Positions 35,434-44,260 of a stretch of DNA of 64,000 bases are shown here, in pieces; position 1 is the stretch's first letter, and every line of letters starts with the position of its first letter. The stretch is from Robinsoniella peoriensis (GTDB lineage Bacteria > Bacillota > Clostridia > Lachnospirales > Lachnospiraceae): NCBI RefSeq assembly GCF_000797495.1, contig NZ_JTGN01000009.1, positions 226,813-290,812 of the forward strand, read 5' to 3'. A program made the translations under genes and the position numbers. Under the pieces are notes generated by a model. It was not told the DNA's origin, made no database searches, and was given only the letters and a program-made list of their open reading frames with translations.

Positions 35434-37023
35434 TCAAAACTGAGCATAGATAAAGTCAACCGGCGAATAGCCCATTCCGTAAGCCCCCAAGAGCAGGACC
35501 GAAAAGGCGGCTGCATAGTAAATGGCAAACCGGACTGCAATATGCCTGTTGGAAATCCACTCTCTTAGATTTAGTCCCATTTCCTGGGCAAAGCTTACAG
35601 CAAATACCACTATAATCCCAAAACCCACTGCCGCATAGTCCATCTTATCCATTCCCAGATTCAATAAAACACCTTCTCTGAGAGGTGCCAGGGAAAATCC
35701 CCCAAACATGGAGAACAGCATTTTGATTCCCACTTTCAGACTCACCGCCCGAAAAAACAGCATACCGATATTGACTAAAAAAAAGGTTCTTAAAATCTGC
35801 CAAAATTGAAATCCCCAGCTTTTACGGTTTAGATGAAGACTTTTGCAAATCTTCTCAAACAGAGGCTCAGCCAGCATCCCCAGCATAATAATCATAAAAT
35901 AATACATGCCGTAAAAAACGTATTTCCAACTGGCACCATGCCATAATCCATTGCAGAGCCACACCGGAAACAGGGCACAGGCAGAAGGCAGCAGCTTAGC
36001 CAGATGCGTGGAAAGATGATTCCTGCCCCATTTGCCCAGATGCATTACCCGTTTGGATAAGGATACCGAATAAAATATATAATCCCGGAACCAGGCTCCA
36101 AGTGTAATATGCCAGCGCCTCCAGAACTCGGATACATTTCTGGAAAAAAACGGTCTTTCAAAATTCTCGGGCAGACTAACGCCAAAGAGCTGCGCGCTTC
36201 CGGTTACCATATCCATACAACCGGAGAATTCACAATAGATTTGAATCGTATAGCACAAAACTGCCGTCGCAACTGTAATTCCGGTATAATCCGGGTATGC
36301 GGTAAAGACGGTGTTTACCAGCAGATTTAAGCGGTCCGCAATCACAATTTTCTTAAATAGCCCCCATACAATGCGCTGTGCACCAAATGATATGTTTTTC
36401 GGTTGAAAGGAATGCCCCTTTAAAAGTTCATCCGACATTTGATCGTAGCGCACAATAGGCCCTTCCACAATTTGTCCAAAAAAGCTTAGAAACAGTGCCA
36501 GATGACCCAGGTTTTTATCCGCTCTGTATTTGCCACGGTATACATCAATGATATATCCGATTGCCGACAGGGTATAAAAGGAAATCCCAAGGGGAAGCAA
36601 AAGTCTCAGCTCCTTCATTTGGCTGCTTATATGTAAACCCTGTAAAAGATGATTGACATTTAATGCAAAGAAGTTATAGTATTTTAAAAATGCCAGAATC
36701 CCCAGGTTGAACAAAATTGCACACGCTGCTGCCAGGCGTTTCCTTTTCTTTAACTGCAGGCGCAAAACCGCCTGTTCTGCCAAAGGAGCATCCGCCATAC
36801 GGTCCCGGTACTCGTCCTGCATAGTGGTCAGAATCATGCCTGTACCATATACAACAATCGTAGACAGCATTAAAAATCCCATTAGTTTTGCACTGGACAG
36901 AAAGTAAAACAAGTAACTGGCTGCCAGCAAAGCAATCCATCTGACTTTTTTGGGAAGGATATAATAAATGATGCCGGTGCCTGTCAGAAACAGCAGTACA
37001 TATGTATAGGTATTATAAGCCAT
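35434..37023 (-). CDS. MBOAT-family membrane O-acyltransferase (DltB/AlgI-like)
   Basis: A 529-residue polytopic membrane enzyme. The MBOAT signature EFWRRWHITLGAWFRDYIF lies near residues 299-317, and the invariant His is in NGLWHGASW (His362). It is longer than typical DltB (about 400) and nearer AlgI/PatA-type MBOATs in length. It probably moves the group carried by the adjacent carrier protein across or onto a surface polymer. A GAGGGG site precedes the ATG. It lies between the carrier-protein gene (12 nt) and the SGNH gene. Confidence 0.9.
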   Translation of the reverse strand: MAYNTYTYVLLFLTGTGIIYYILPKKVRWIALLAASYLFYFLSSAKLMGFLMLSTIVVYGTGMILTTMQDEYRDRMADAPLAEQAVLRLQLKKRKRLAAACAILFNLGILAFLKYYNFFALNVNHLLQGLHISSQMKELRLLLPLGISFYTLSAIGYIIDVYRGKYRADKNLGHLALFLSFFGQIVEGPIVRYDQMSDELLKGHSFQPKNISFGAQRIVWGLFKKIVIADRLNLLVNTVFTAYPDYTGITVATAVLCYTIQIYCEFSGCMDMVTGSAQLFGVSLPENFERPFFSRNVSEFWRRWHITLGAWFRDYIFYSVSLSKRVMHLGKWGRNHLSTHLAKLLPSACALFPVWLCNGLWHGASWKYVFYGMYYFMIIMLGMLAEPLFEKICKSLHLNRKSWGFQFWQILRTFFLVNIGMLFFRAVSLKVGIKMLFSMFGGFSLAPLREGVLLNLGMDKMDYAAVGFGIIVVFAVSFAQEMGLNLREWISNRHIAVRFAIYYAAAFSVLLLGAYGMGYSPVDFIYAQF

Positions 37024-37035
37024 ACAATCCCCTCG

Positions 37036-37269
37036 CTATATCCGGGCTGGCTGATGGTCTAAAATAAACGCATAAATGGAGGTAGCAGAGCGGAAATTAT
37101 CAGGGGTGATATCTACCGGGGTAATATCGATCTGGTAGATGTCACTGATTTCCGACACCAGCTGAATCATTTCAAATGAGTCCAAAATATGGTCCTCAAT
37201 CAGATTATTCTCTTTGCTGAAATCTACTCCGGGTTTTATCTTTTCCAGTATTTTTAATATTTCATCCAT
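37036..37269 (-). CDS. Carrier protein (DltC-like acyl/aminoacyl carrier)
   Basis: A 77-residue four-helix carrier protein. The phosphopantetheine Ser is in IEDHILDSFEMI (Ser31). It is similar in size to DltC (about 78). The adenylation enzyme encoded just upstream, overlapping by 8 nt, should load it; the MBOAT gene follows. It would carry an activated acid as a thioester to the membrane enzyme. Confidence 0.88.
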   Translation of the reverse strand: MDEILKILEKIKPGVDFSKENNLIEDHILDSFEMIQLVSEISDIYQIDITPVDITPDNFRSATSIYAFILDHQPARI

Positions 37270-38797
37270 TGCATATGCCTCCTAATTTTTTATAATTTCT
37301 CTGCAGCCACTTCCGGTCTATTTTTCCATTTGTGTTTACCGGCATCTTCTCTGTCATAATATAAAGCCCGGGGCACATATAGGCTGGCACTTTGTTTTTG
37401 ATTTTTTTTATAATAGTTTTCTGATCCACATTTTTTCCTTTATAGACCAATACTATCTTTTTCTCATTTTCATCATAAACACATACACAATAATCTATAT
37501 CTTCCAGAGAACCTGCAGCCGCCTCTATCTCACCCAGTTCAATCCGGCAGCCCATATGTTTAATCTGAAAATCTTTGCGGGATACATACATCAGTTCTCC
37601 CAGTTCATTATACTTAACAATATCACCGGTTTTATAAATCAGTTCCGGATACCTGTCATTACATGGGTTCTGGACAAACACTCTGTTTGTTTTTTCCGGG
37701 CTGCGGTAATATCCCTTAGCCAGAAACGGTCCCCTGACACAAAGTTCTCCTTCTTCACCGTAAGGAACCCTTTCTCCTTCTTCATTCAGGATCAGTATAT
37801 CGCAGTTATTGCATGCCTTTCCAATCGGAAGTACTTCCTCGTCATCAAAATCCCGGTCCACAATATAATAGGTGCAGATATCGGTTATTTCCGTTGGTCC
37901 ATACAAGTTTGCATAAAATATATCCGGCATGTGTGATCTCCAGATATTCAATTGCTTCATAGGCATAACTTCTCCCGCAAAGAGCACCTTTTTCAAGTCC
38001 GGCAGCTGCATATAGTCCAATGCCTTCCAGTTAGCCACCAGGCAGAGCGCAGAGGGAACCCAGTAAATGGTATTTACCTTTCTGTCTCTTAAATACTCCA
38101 GCAGCTGCATCGGAAATGAAAAGAGCTTCCGGGGAATAATCTGCATGGAAGCCCCGCTTCTTATGGTACTGAAAATATCCAGCACCGACATACTAAAATA
38201 AAAAGGCGTCTGGCTGCCAAAAACAGTGTCGCAGTTTATCCTGAAAGTTTCAGTTACCCAATCTGTATAGGCAATCACGCTGGCATGATTTACAACCACA
38301 CCTTTTGGTTCACCGGTAGACCCTGAGGTATAGAGCACATACAGCGGATCCGTCTCGATCATAGCCCTTCTGATATCTTTTAACAGCCAGCTGCTTATTT
38401 CCTGCTCCACTGCTGTCTCATAGATTAGAACCGCTCCCTCAGGAAAAAGTTCTCTGGCAGCTTCCTCATGCTCTTTGTCCGTTAATATGGCAAAAGGCTC
38501 CAGGTTCTCCAATATGGACTTTAGTCTGTCTTTTGGCATCTGAATATCAATCATGGTATAAAAATTCCCGCTATACACAACTCCCAGAAGTGCCTCCATA
38601 CTCTTAACGCTTCTGTCCAGATAAATTGCGACAGGTGCATTTCGAAGGTGGGAGTTGCCAAGGCAGCTCCCTATTCTCCTTGCATGATCTTTTAATTCGC
38701 AATAAGAGATACTCACATCTTCATCTGCAAAAACTTCTTTCGCGGAAAATTTCTCCACAGACTCTTCAAAAAGCTGTAATATGTTTTTTTCTCTCAC
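37262..38797 (-). CDS. DltA-like adenylation enzyme with atypical substrate pocket
   Basis: A 511-residue ANL-family enzyme resembling D-alanine:carrier ligase DltA. Core motifs are YTSGSTGEPKG (156-166), LYGPTEITD (298-306), and NGKIDRK with catalytic Lys492. In DltA and NRPS adenylation domains the A4 motif FDLS holds the Asp that binds the substrate amino group; here the same place reads PFYFSMSVLDIF, with Ser202. The substrate may therefore not be an alpha-amino acid such as D-alanine, or it is bound differently. The start is GTG, with GGAG nine bases upstream overlapping the lipoprotein stop. It activates a small acid with ATP and loads the downstream carrier protein. The symbol dltA is withheld for this reason. 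Confidence 0.83.
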   Translation of the reverse strand: MREKNILQLFEESVEKFSAKEVFADEDVSISYCELKDHARRIGSCLGNSHLRNAPVAIYLDRSVKSMEALLGVVYSGNFYTMIDIQMPKDRLKSILENLEPFAILTDKEHEEAARELFPEGAVLIYETAVEQEISSWLLKDIRRAMIETDPLYVLYTSGSTGEPKGVVVNHASVIAYTDWVTETFRINCDTVFGSQTPFYFSMSVLDIFSTIRSGASMQIIPRKLFSFPMQLLEYLRDRKVNTIYWVPSALCLVANWKALDYMQLPDLKKVLFAGEVMPMKQLNIWRSHMPDIFYANLYGPTEITDICTYYIVDRDFDDEEVLPIGKACNNCDILILNEEGERVPYGEEGELCVRGPFLAKGYYRSPEKTNRVFVQNPCNDRYPELIYKTGDIVKYNELGELMYVSRKDFQIKHMGCRIELGEIEAAAGSLEDIDYCVCVYDENEKKIVLVYKGKNVDQKTIIKKIKNKVPAYMCPGLYIMTEKMPVNTNGKIDRKWLQRNYKKLGGICNG

Positions 38798-38808
38798 AAG
38801 TAATTCTC

Positions 38809-39213
38809 CTACTTCGCCAATTCATTGTTTTGCGTATTTTCGGTTCCGCCCTCTGTCTGCGTCTCCGCTTGTCCGGACTCTTTGCTCTCCGACATTCCGC
38901 TCTCTTCGGACCCGCTTTGCATTTTATTTGTCTGCCTTTTATTAGACTTTATTTTATTCCGCTGATTCCCGCTGGTCTGCTTTTTCTCTGACTGATTGCC
39001 GCTGGTCTGCTTTTTCTCCGACTGGTTGCCGCCTGTCTTATTTTCAATTGCCTGCGTCTCCTTTTGCCTGGACCCACTTTCTCTGATCACCGCTGAAGAT
39101 TCCGTTTTGGGGGTATTTTCTGTTGACTGGGGATTAGAGCCACAAGCCGTCATGGTAATGGATAATGCTCCCAACACTGCAATTGTTGTTCCTTTTATAA
39201 GTATTTTTTTCAT
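38809..39213 (-). CDS. Low-complexity lipoprotein at the head of the Dlt-like cassette
   Basis: A 134-residue predicted lipoprotein. The signal peptide ends with the lipobox MTAC near residue 24. The rest is disordered and rich in Ser, Gln, Lys, Glu, Asn and Gly, including two adjacent copies of GNQSEKKQTS. No known domain is seen. It is 11 nt upstream of the adenylation gene, and its stop overlaps that gene's ribosome site, so they are co-translated. Standard dlt operons have no such protein. It could be a surface tether, a chaperone, or even the acceptor of the transferred group, all inferred. Confidence 0.72.
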   Translation of the reverse strand: MKKILIKGTTIAVLGALSITMTACGSNPQSTENTPKTESSAVIRESGSRQKETQAIENKTGGNQSEKKQTSGNQSEKKQTSGNQRNKIKSNKRQTNKMQSGSEESGMSESKESGQAETQTEGGTENTQNNELAK

Positions 39214-39238
39214 ATAGTTGTCCTCACTTTCCTGCGCA

Positions 39239-39314
39239 TATCCAGAGCATGCCTGGATTAATTGTTTGTATCTACAGTATTTATCATATCACCTAAATCT
39301 TAACCAATCCTTAA
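39239..39314 (-). promoter_or_regulatory. Leader hairpin and OmpR-type direct repeat before the lipoprotein gene
   Basis: On the minus strand TTAAGG-ATTGG-TTAAGA (39298-39314) is a direct repeat with an 11-nt step, the form bound by PhoP/OmpR-type regulators. A possible -10 (TATGAT) follows. The leader holds a small hairpin ATCCAG-AGCATGC-CTGGAT at 39239-39258. The OmpR-type regulator encoded upstream is a likely binder. Confidence 0.45.
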
Positions 39315-39330
39315 AGGAACATGATGAAAT

Positions 39331-40650
39331 CTAAACGACAATTTTAAATTCTAATTTGATCCGGTACAATTCCTGAGTTTCCTCCACCTGACAGCTCCCT
39401 TCCATCTTGTCCATCATCCCCTTAATATTTCGGATGCCGATCCCGGTGCTCTCTACTTTTTCCGACTTTTTTAATTTGTGGTTTACAAATAAAATAGATA
39501 CCTGTTCTTCCCCATAAATTGTAGAGATCACAATATCTTCATTGGAATCCGCATATTTGATTATGTTAGATACAATATTATTCATCACCCTGAGAACGTA
39601 ATCCACGGAGACCTCAACTTTAACTTCACGAAATTCGATGTTCTGGTTCACCTGGAATCCACGTTTCTGCAATGATAATACAAGTTCCGACATAATATCG
39701 TAAAATATATCCTTAAAAGACTGGGGATCCATAAGTTCGATTTCTTCTTCCCTCAGAATCAGGAAAAATTCAAACATATTATCTGAAAGACTCTTGATCT
39801 GGTTTGCCTTTTGATCAATCTTATCTATGTAATCTTCCATCTGATCCGCACCATGATACTTCTTACTTTTTAATATCTGTGTGTAGAGCAGGAGGGTTGT
39901 AAGCGGTGTCCGAAGGTCATGGGACATCTCCGTAACCAGATCTTTATTTGCTTTTGTCAATTTTTCATCCCGGTCCACGCGAAGCTTAAAGGATTTTCTC
40001 ATTTCATCCAGCCCTCTGGCTAAAGCAGAGAGCTCGTCATTTCCTTTTAATGTAATCGGACAATCCAGCTGCCCTCCTTCCAGGATCTCCACCTCCTGCT
40101 CCAGAATGCCAATATAATCAATTGTCCTTTTAATCCCAGCCATCACAATACCGATAAAAACCAGGCAGGAAAGAAGAATTTCTGCTATCATCGCATAGTT
40201 AAAAACCCGGTAATCATAAAAACCGTCCAGAAAAACATCCGCCTGCGCATCTGCAAATTTCATAGGATAATATGCCTGCCACCCAAAGTATTCCGTTTCC
40301 ACATCATTTTCGGCTATGATATCATTATTCGGATAATACGAGTCGTAGATCAGCACAGAATCCTTATAAATGCTGATATGTACAATATCCTGATCCCTGA
40401 CCCATTTTGTTATCTTATCCGTATCTGTTGTAGAAATATGATTCTTCTGCACGTAATCCTGAAATTTCTGGGCATACTTTGACTCGGTCTTTTCCACATA
40501 ATCTGAAGTTTCAAAATAATTGTTCAGTTTTGCTTCCACTCCCTTATGCAGAAAATAATACAGACCACCGCTTATTAAAAATGCAATCACCATAATCCGC
40601 ACAAGCTTTCTTCTCAGACCGCTTTTTTGAAGTTTTCTCTTTTTATCCAA
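39331..40650 (-). CDS. Sensor histidine kinase, OmpR-partner type
   Basis: A 439-residue membrane kinase with helices near residues 15-35 and 150-175 and a HAMP linker. The phospho-His motif is EMSHDLRTPLTTL near residue 250; the ATP-binding motifs are NNIVSNIIKYADS and GIGIRNIKGMMDK. A TTG start at 40650 is preferred: AGGGGGT precedes it by six bases and it overlaps the response-regulator stop by 8 nt. The frame is open to 40710, but that lies inside the regulator gene. It probably senses envelope stress or an antimicrobial compound and acts with the upstream regulator on the Dlt-like cassette. Confidence 0.9.
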   Translation of the reverse strand: MDKKRKLQKSGLRRKLVRIMVIAFLISGGLYYFLHKGVEAKLNNYFETSDYVEKTESKYAQKFQDYVQKNHISTTDTDKITKWVRDQDIVHISIYKDSVLIYDSYYPNNDIIAENDVETEYFGWQAYYPMKFADAQADVFLDGFYDYRVFNYAMIAEILLSCLVFIGIVMAGIKRTIDYIGILEQEVEILEGGQLDCPITLKGNDELSALARGLDEMRKSFKLRVDRDEKLTKANKDLVTEMSHDLRTPLTTLLLYTQILKSKKYHGADQMEDYIDKIDQKANQIKSLSDNMFEFFLILREEEIELMDPQSFKDIFYDIMSELVLSLQKRGFQVNQNIEFREVKVEVSVDYVLRVMNNIVSNIIKYADSNEDIVISTIYGEEQVSILFVNHKLKKSEKVESTGIGIRNIKGMMDKMEGSCQVEETQELYRIKLEFKIVV

Positions 40651-41332
40651 ACCGATACCCCCTGCCCCAAACTGTACGAATGCACTTCGGCTCCTGCGGA
40701 TTGTCTTCAATCTTCAGCCGCAGCTTACGGATATGAACCATGACCGTTCCATTTGAAACATAAAAATATGGTTCATTCCAGACGCTTTCGTAAATGTTCT
40801 GTATTGTAAAGATTCTCTTTGGATGTTTCATCAGCAGAAGTAATATTTTATATTCAATATCGGTTAAAGCCAGCTCTTTATCCCCTTTACAAACCTCATT
40901 ATAAGATTCATTAATCCGGATCCCCATTCCATTAACATAGCGGTCTTCCGTTCCCTCCTCTTCTTTTCCCTTATAAACGCAGTATCTTCTCACCAGTGCC
41001 TTCACCCTTGCCAAAAGCTCGGAATAAGAAAACGGCTTGGATAAATAGTCATCTCCCCCAGCCATCAGTCCCATTAACTTATCTGAATCCTGGGACTTGG
41101 CAGTCAGAAAAAGAACCGGCACATTAGACACTTTCCGGATCTCCTCACAGGTTCGAAAGCCTGAGATCCCGGGCATCATAACATCCAGAATAACCAGGTC
41201 CGTATCGCTGTCCAGGAGTTTAAGCCCTTCACTTCCATTCTCAGCCTCTGTCACCGCGTATTCTTCACCTTCCAAAAGAATCCTGACACCTTCTCTTATC
41301 TCTGCATTGTCTTCAATCATTAATATATTCAT
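40643..41332 (-). CDS. OmpR/PhoB-family response regulator
   Basis: A 229-residue two-domain regulator: receiver (phosphoacceptor Asp in LVILDVMMPGISG, Lys in YLSKPFSYSELL) and a C-terminal winged helix (TDIEYKILLLLMKHP, then VWGRGYRFG). GGGAGG precedes the ATG. It precedes the kinase and the Dlt-like cassette in the same direction, so it is the likely activator of that cassette through the TTAAG repeats. Confidence 0.93.
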   Translation of the reverse strand: MNILMIEDNAEIREGVRILLEGEEYAVTEAENGSEGLKLLDSDTDLVILDVMMPGISGFRTCEEIRKVSNVPVLFLTAKSQDSDKLMGLMAGGDDYLSKPFSYSELLARVKALVRRYCVYKGKEEEGTEDRYVNGMGIRINESYNEVCKGDKELALTDIEYKILLLLMKHPKRIFTIQNIYESVWNEPYFYVSNGTVMVHIRKLRLKIEDNPQEPKCIRTVWGRGYRFG

Positions 41333-41363
41333 TGCTGTACCTCCCGGAATTTTTATTTAGAAA

Positions 41364-41401
41364 ACCCATAATTTCTTCAATTGATGATAGAAATTATGGG
41401 T
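41364..41401 (-). promoter_or_regulatory. Perfect 13-bp inverted repeat before the response-regulator gene
   Basis: ACCCATAATTTCT and AGAAATTATGGGT are separated by 12 nt, 32 nt upstream of the regulator ATG and 193 nt after the GH106-like gene. The T-tract is broken (TTTCTAAAT), so it may be a terminator or a regulator site. The rest of 41402-41593 is AT-rich, with nothing recognised. Confidence 0.5.
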
Positions 41402-41593
41402 CTCATTATAATTTATGATATATCTATAATATTAGTTTTTTTATTCTGTTCTCACTGACACACATTTATATCACAATTAGACATATTCTCAGTATAACAG
41501 CTTTTGAGAAATAAACATTTAGCCGGGATGAATTTCTTTTTAATATTCTCTTAATTAAAGCTTGTGCTCAGGTATGGTTTTAGCACTAATTCG

Positions 41594-44197
41594 TTATTCG
41601 CATATAGGCTCACAGAATTCAGGCTCATTCATCAGACCGAACGGCGGAAGTACCGTAAGCGCCGACCAGTCATCTCCTGCGGCAAATACGGGAGTAGATG
41701 CAATTTCAATACAAATGCGGTTTCTGCCCTCCTTAAACGGAATTTCCAGATAATAGGGCGGTCCTATTCTTCTGCCCGACACTACTCCATTTACAAAAAT
41801 CTCCACGCCGTTTAGAGTATCCGTTATCCTCAGGCACTCCCTCTTGTCCTTAACAAAATACACCTCTGTCTCGTATCGCAGATATCCGTTGAACTTATTC
41901 TTTGCTGCCCAGTCTGTCAAATCCTGAAAAACCTGATCCCCATAATACAATTCTTTGAAATTAGCATCATTATCTATATTTGCATACGATAGTTTCCATG
42001 GGCCCCCTAATTTTCTGCCTGACTGCTCATATGGAACATAATAAGGCAGAATATCTTTTTCTTTTTTTAATATGTAAACCGCCGCTTCACCCGGTTCCAG
42101 CTGCAGTCTCGCCTTAATAATGCCATTTCGCTGTTTAGATGGAATTCTATACAGCTGATTTTCAAATGCATGGTAACGGTAACAATACTGCAATTGATTG
42201 GTTTCTAAATTTATTTCTACTTCAGTATCTATTGTATCCCCTGTGCTCTCATTAAAACAATACAGTGCCGTTCCCCCATCATATTGATACCGGTACGTTC
42301 TTAAATCAGGTAAGCTTGCAGCCGTGCGGACGGAAAAACCTATCTTATTTTCTATTGCAGATGCCAGATTGGACAACGATACAACCTCCGATCCCAATAG
42401 CGGGGTTCTAATCTCCCGCTCCTGTCCTTCGCAAATCCCTTCAGGCAGACCATCTATAAAGTAAACAGGAATCTCCGATTTCAATAGGGAAATGACCATA
42501 TCCACTGCCTGTGCAGGCAAATACTGGCTAAAAGGGATTACCAAAGCTTTATAACTCTGAGGTCCGATCTGAAAAGCCCGGTCTTTTGCCATTATACTTG
42601 TCTTTAACAGCGCATCTGCACTGATAATATCACAATCAATCTGATTTTCCAGCAATACCCGGACCGGCTTCTGAAACAGCATTGCTTCTCCCGCCCATTC
42701 CGCATCCGCATGATATAAAACCGCAGCCTGGGATATGTATCTGCCTTCTGAAAACAAGTGGGACAAACGATTCATATAATTCATCAAATCTCCAAAATAA
42801 CGGTATTGGGGTTGTCTTCCACCCGCATAAAAATGAGGCGGGCAGTCTGAATCCGGAAAACTTTTGGGTGAAAATGCATGTGGCACAAAGTGATTAATTC
42901 CCCTGCTCAGCATATGGTCAGCCAGCCATTTCATCAAAGTAATTCCCTCCTGCCAGCCAAAAGCGCCAAAGATTTCACACATAGCATTCCCGTTTTTATT
43001 CTCATCAATATGTGCCAGGGAACTCCCCATTTTTCCAAGGCCGTAATGAAAAAACTCCCCATCACGGTCTGATGCAACCCACTGGTGAACCGTCTGATTC
43101 ATTCCAGGCATCACCTGAAGCAGTACCACATCAATTCCAGACATACCCATCTGGGACAGACTTCGAAAATAATGTCCGGTACTGCAGCCAAGCCTTCCAT
43201 GGGAATTATCGTCCTCAATGATATGCCCCACATGCATGACCCCATGCGCTTTACACCACTGCCCTATCTGATCAGAAAACGATATCTTTAGCTGAGTGGT
43301 AACTTCATCCATATATTCATACCTGACGTGTCCGGTAATTTCTCCGCAGCTGTACCAGAGAACAGGCAGATTACGTGTGAAATTATCTCCCCATCTGTCT
43401 TCCAGGCGTTTTTCCAGTTCCTCACTCCATGGTATAAATTTCATATCCTTACCAAGCCGAGCCTGGAAATCGTATCCGGGCAGGTTTGCAAATTCCGGCT
43501 CATCGGAAAAGAATCCGGTAAACGTCTTTCCGAAATCATCTCCATAGCGATCAAAATGAGGCTGATAAACACGGTCTATCAGAAGTTTCACTGACTGAGA
43601 ATTAATAATGTTAAAATAGTCCAATTTCCCATCCCCCTGATGGGTGGTATAAAATACAAAAATCCTCCACAATCCATCCGGTACATCAAACCGCAGCCAT
43701 CCGTTTTTAACCTGTCCGGTAAGATCTATCCACGATTCCGGCTCTATGTCGGTACTGTCGCTGCTGATTCGTTTACATGCCGTTACCCGTACCAGTCTGC
43801 TGTCGGGTCTTAGCACCGGCTGAATTAACATGGAACCATTTGCAAGGGGTCCTGATGTGTCGGTACACCATACCGTCAGAAATTCATTTGCCAGTTCATG
43901 GTTTCCTTTTGTAAAGATTCCATTGGCATGGCCGGTGGGGAACCGGTCATCATCCAAAAGCCAGACCTTCATGCCATGGGCTCTGGTATAGTCCATAACC
44001 ACATCCATGTCTTCCCACCACTGTTCTCCTCCAAAGTCCGGATGCGGCCTGGCTTCTATACATACCGCTCCTATATTCGCTTCTCTGATTCTGTCCAGCT
44101 CCCGGATAAGAATTTTATGCGGCTCTCCATGCATCCAGAGAAATGGATAAATGTAATTTCCTTCTTTGTGATTCCGGATTTGATCTAATCTGTCCAT
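41594..44197 (-). CDS. GH106-like glycoside hydrolase with C-terminal galactose-binding-like domain
   Basis: An 867-residue cytoplasmic enzyme (no signal peptide). A long TIM-barrel-like first half has KVWLLDDDRFPTGHANG, resembling the YDEDGWPSG motif of GH106 alpha-rhamnosidases, and TGFFSDEPEF, which may hold catalytic acids. The last 150 residues form a GH2-type sugar-binding/jelly-roll domain (YLRYETEVYF, then LNGVEIFVNG). The family is distant from characterised GH106, so substrate is uncertain. The ATG at 44197 follows GGAGGTGG; the upstream TTG (44221) is rejected. It is the last gene of the rhamnoside/galactoside locus, after GH42. Confidence 0.7.
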   Translation of the reverse strand: MDRLDQIRNHKEGNYIYPFLWMHGEPHKILIRELDRIREANIGAVCIEARPHPDFGGEQWWEDMDVVMDYTRAHGMKVWLLDDDRFPTGHANGIFTKGNHELANEFLTVWCTDTSGPLANGSMLIQPVLRPDSRLVRVTACKRISSDSTDIEPESWIDLTGQVKNGWLRFDVPDGLWRIFVFYTTHQGDGKLDYFNIINSQSVKLLIDRVYQPHFDRYGDDFGKTFTGFFSDEPEFANLPGYDFQARLGKDMKFIPWSEELEKRLEDRWGDNFTRNLPVLWYSCGEITGHVRYEYMDEVTTQLKISFSDQIGQWCKAHGVMHVGHIIEDDNSHGRLGCSTGHYFRSLSQMGMSGIDVVLLQVMPGMNQTVHQWVASDRDGEFFHYGLGKMGSSLAHIDENKNGNAMCEIFGAFGWQEGITLMKWLADHMLSRGINHFVPHAFSPKSFPDSDCPPHFYAGGRQPQYRYFGDLMNYMNRLSHLFSEGRYISQAAVLYHADAEWAGEAMLFQKPVRVLLENQIDCDIISADALLKTSIMAKDRAFQIGPQSYKALVIPFSQYLPAQAVDMVISLLKSEIPVYFIDGLPEGICEGQEREIRTPLLGSEVVSLSNLASAIENKIGFSVRTAASLPDLRTYRYQYDGGTALYCFNESTGDTIDTEVEINLETNQLQYCYRYHAFENQLYRIPSKQRNGIIKARLQLEPGEAAVYILKKEKDILPYYVPYEQSGRKLGGPWKLSYANIDNDANFKELYYGDQVFQDLTDWAAKNKFNGYLRYETEVYFVKDKRECLRITDTLNGVEIFVNGVVSGRRIGPPYYLEIPFKEGRNRICIEIASTPVFAAGDDWSALTVLPPFGLMNEPEFCEPICE

Positions 44198-44260
44198 AAT
44201 TCCACCTCCACTATTGTCCAAAGCTTTTTCTAATGCCCTATATCAGGCTGCATTCCTAAC

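Noticed and set aside
37036..38797. Fragment of a nonribosomal peptide cluster
   Set aside because: There is a single stand-alone adenylation enzyme and carrier, with no condensation or thioesterase domain, and an MBOAT partner; this fits surface modification better.
34342..39213. Ordinary dlt operon for D-alanylation of teichoic acids
   Set aside because: The Asp-to-Ser change in the A4 motif, the long MBOAT, the non-DltD end gene and the extra lipoprotein make a direct dltABCD call unsafe.
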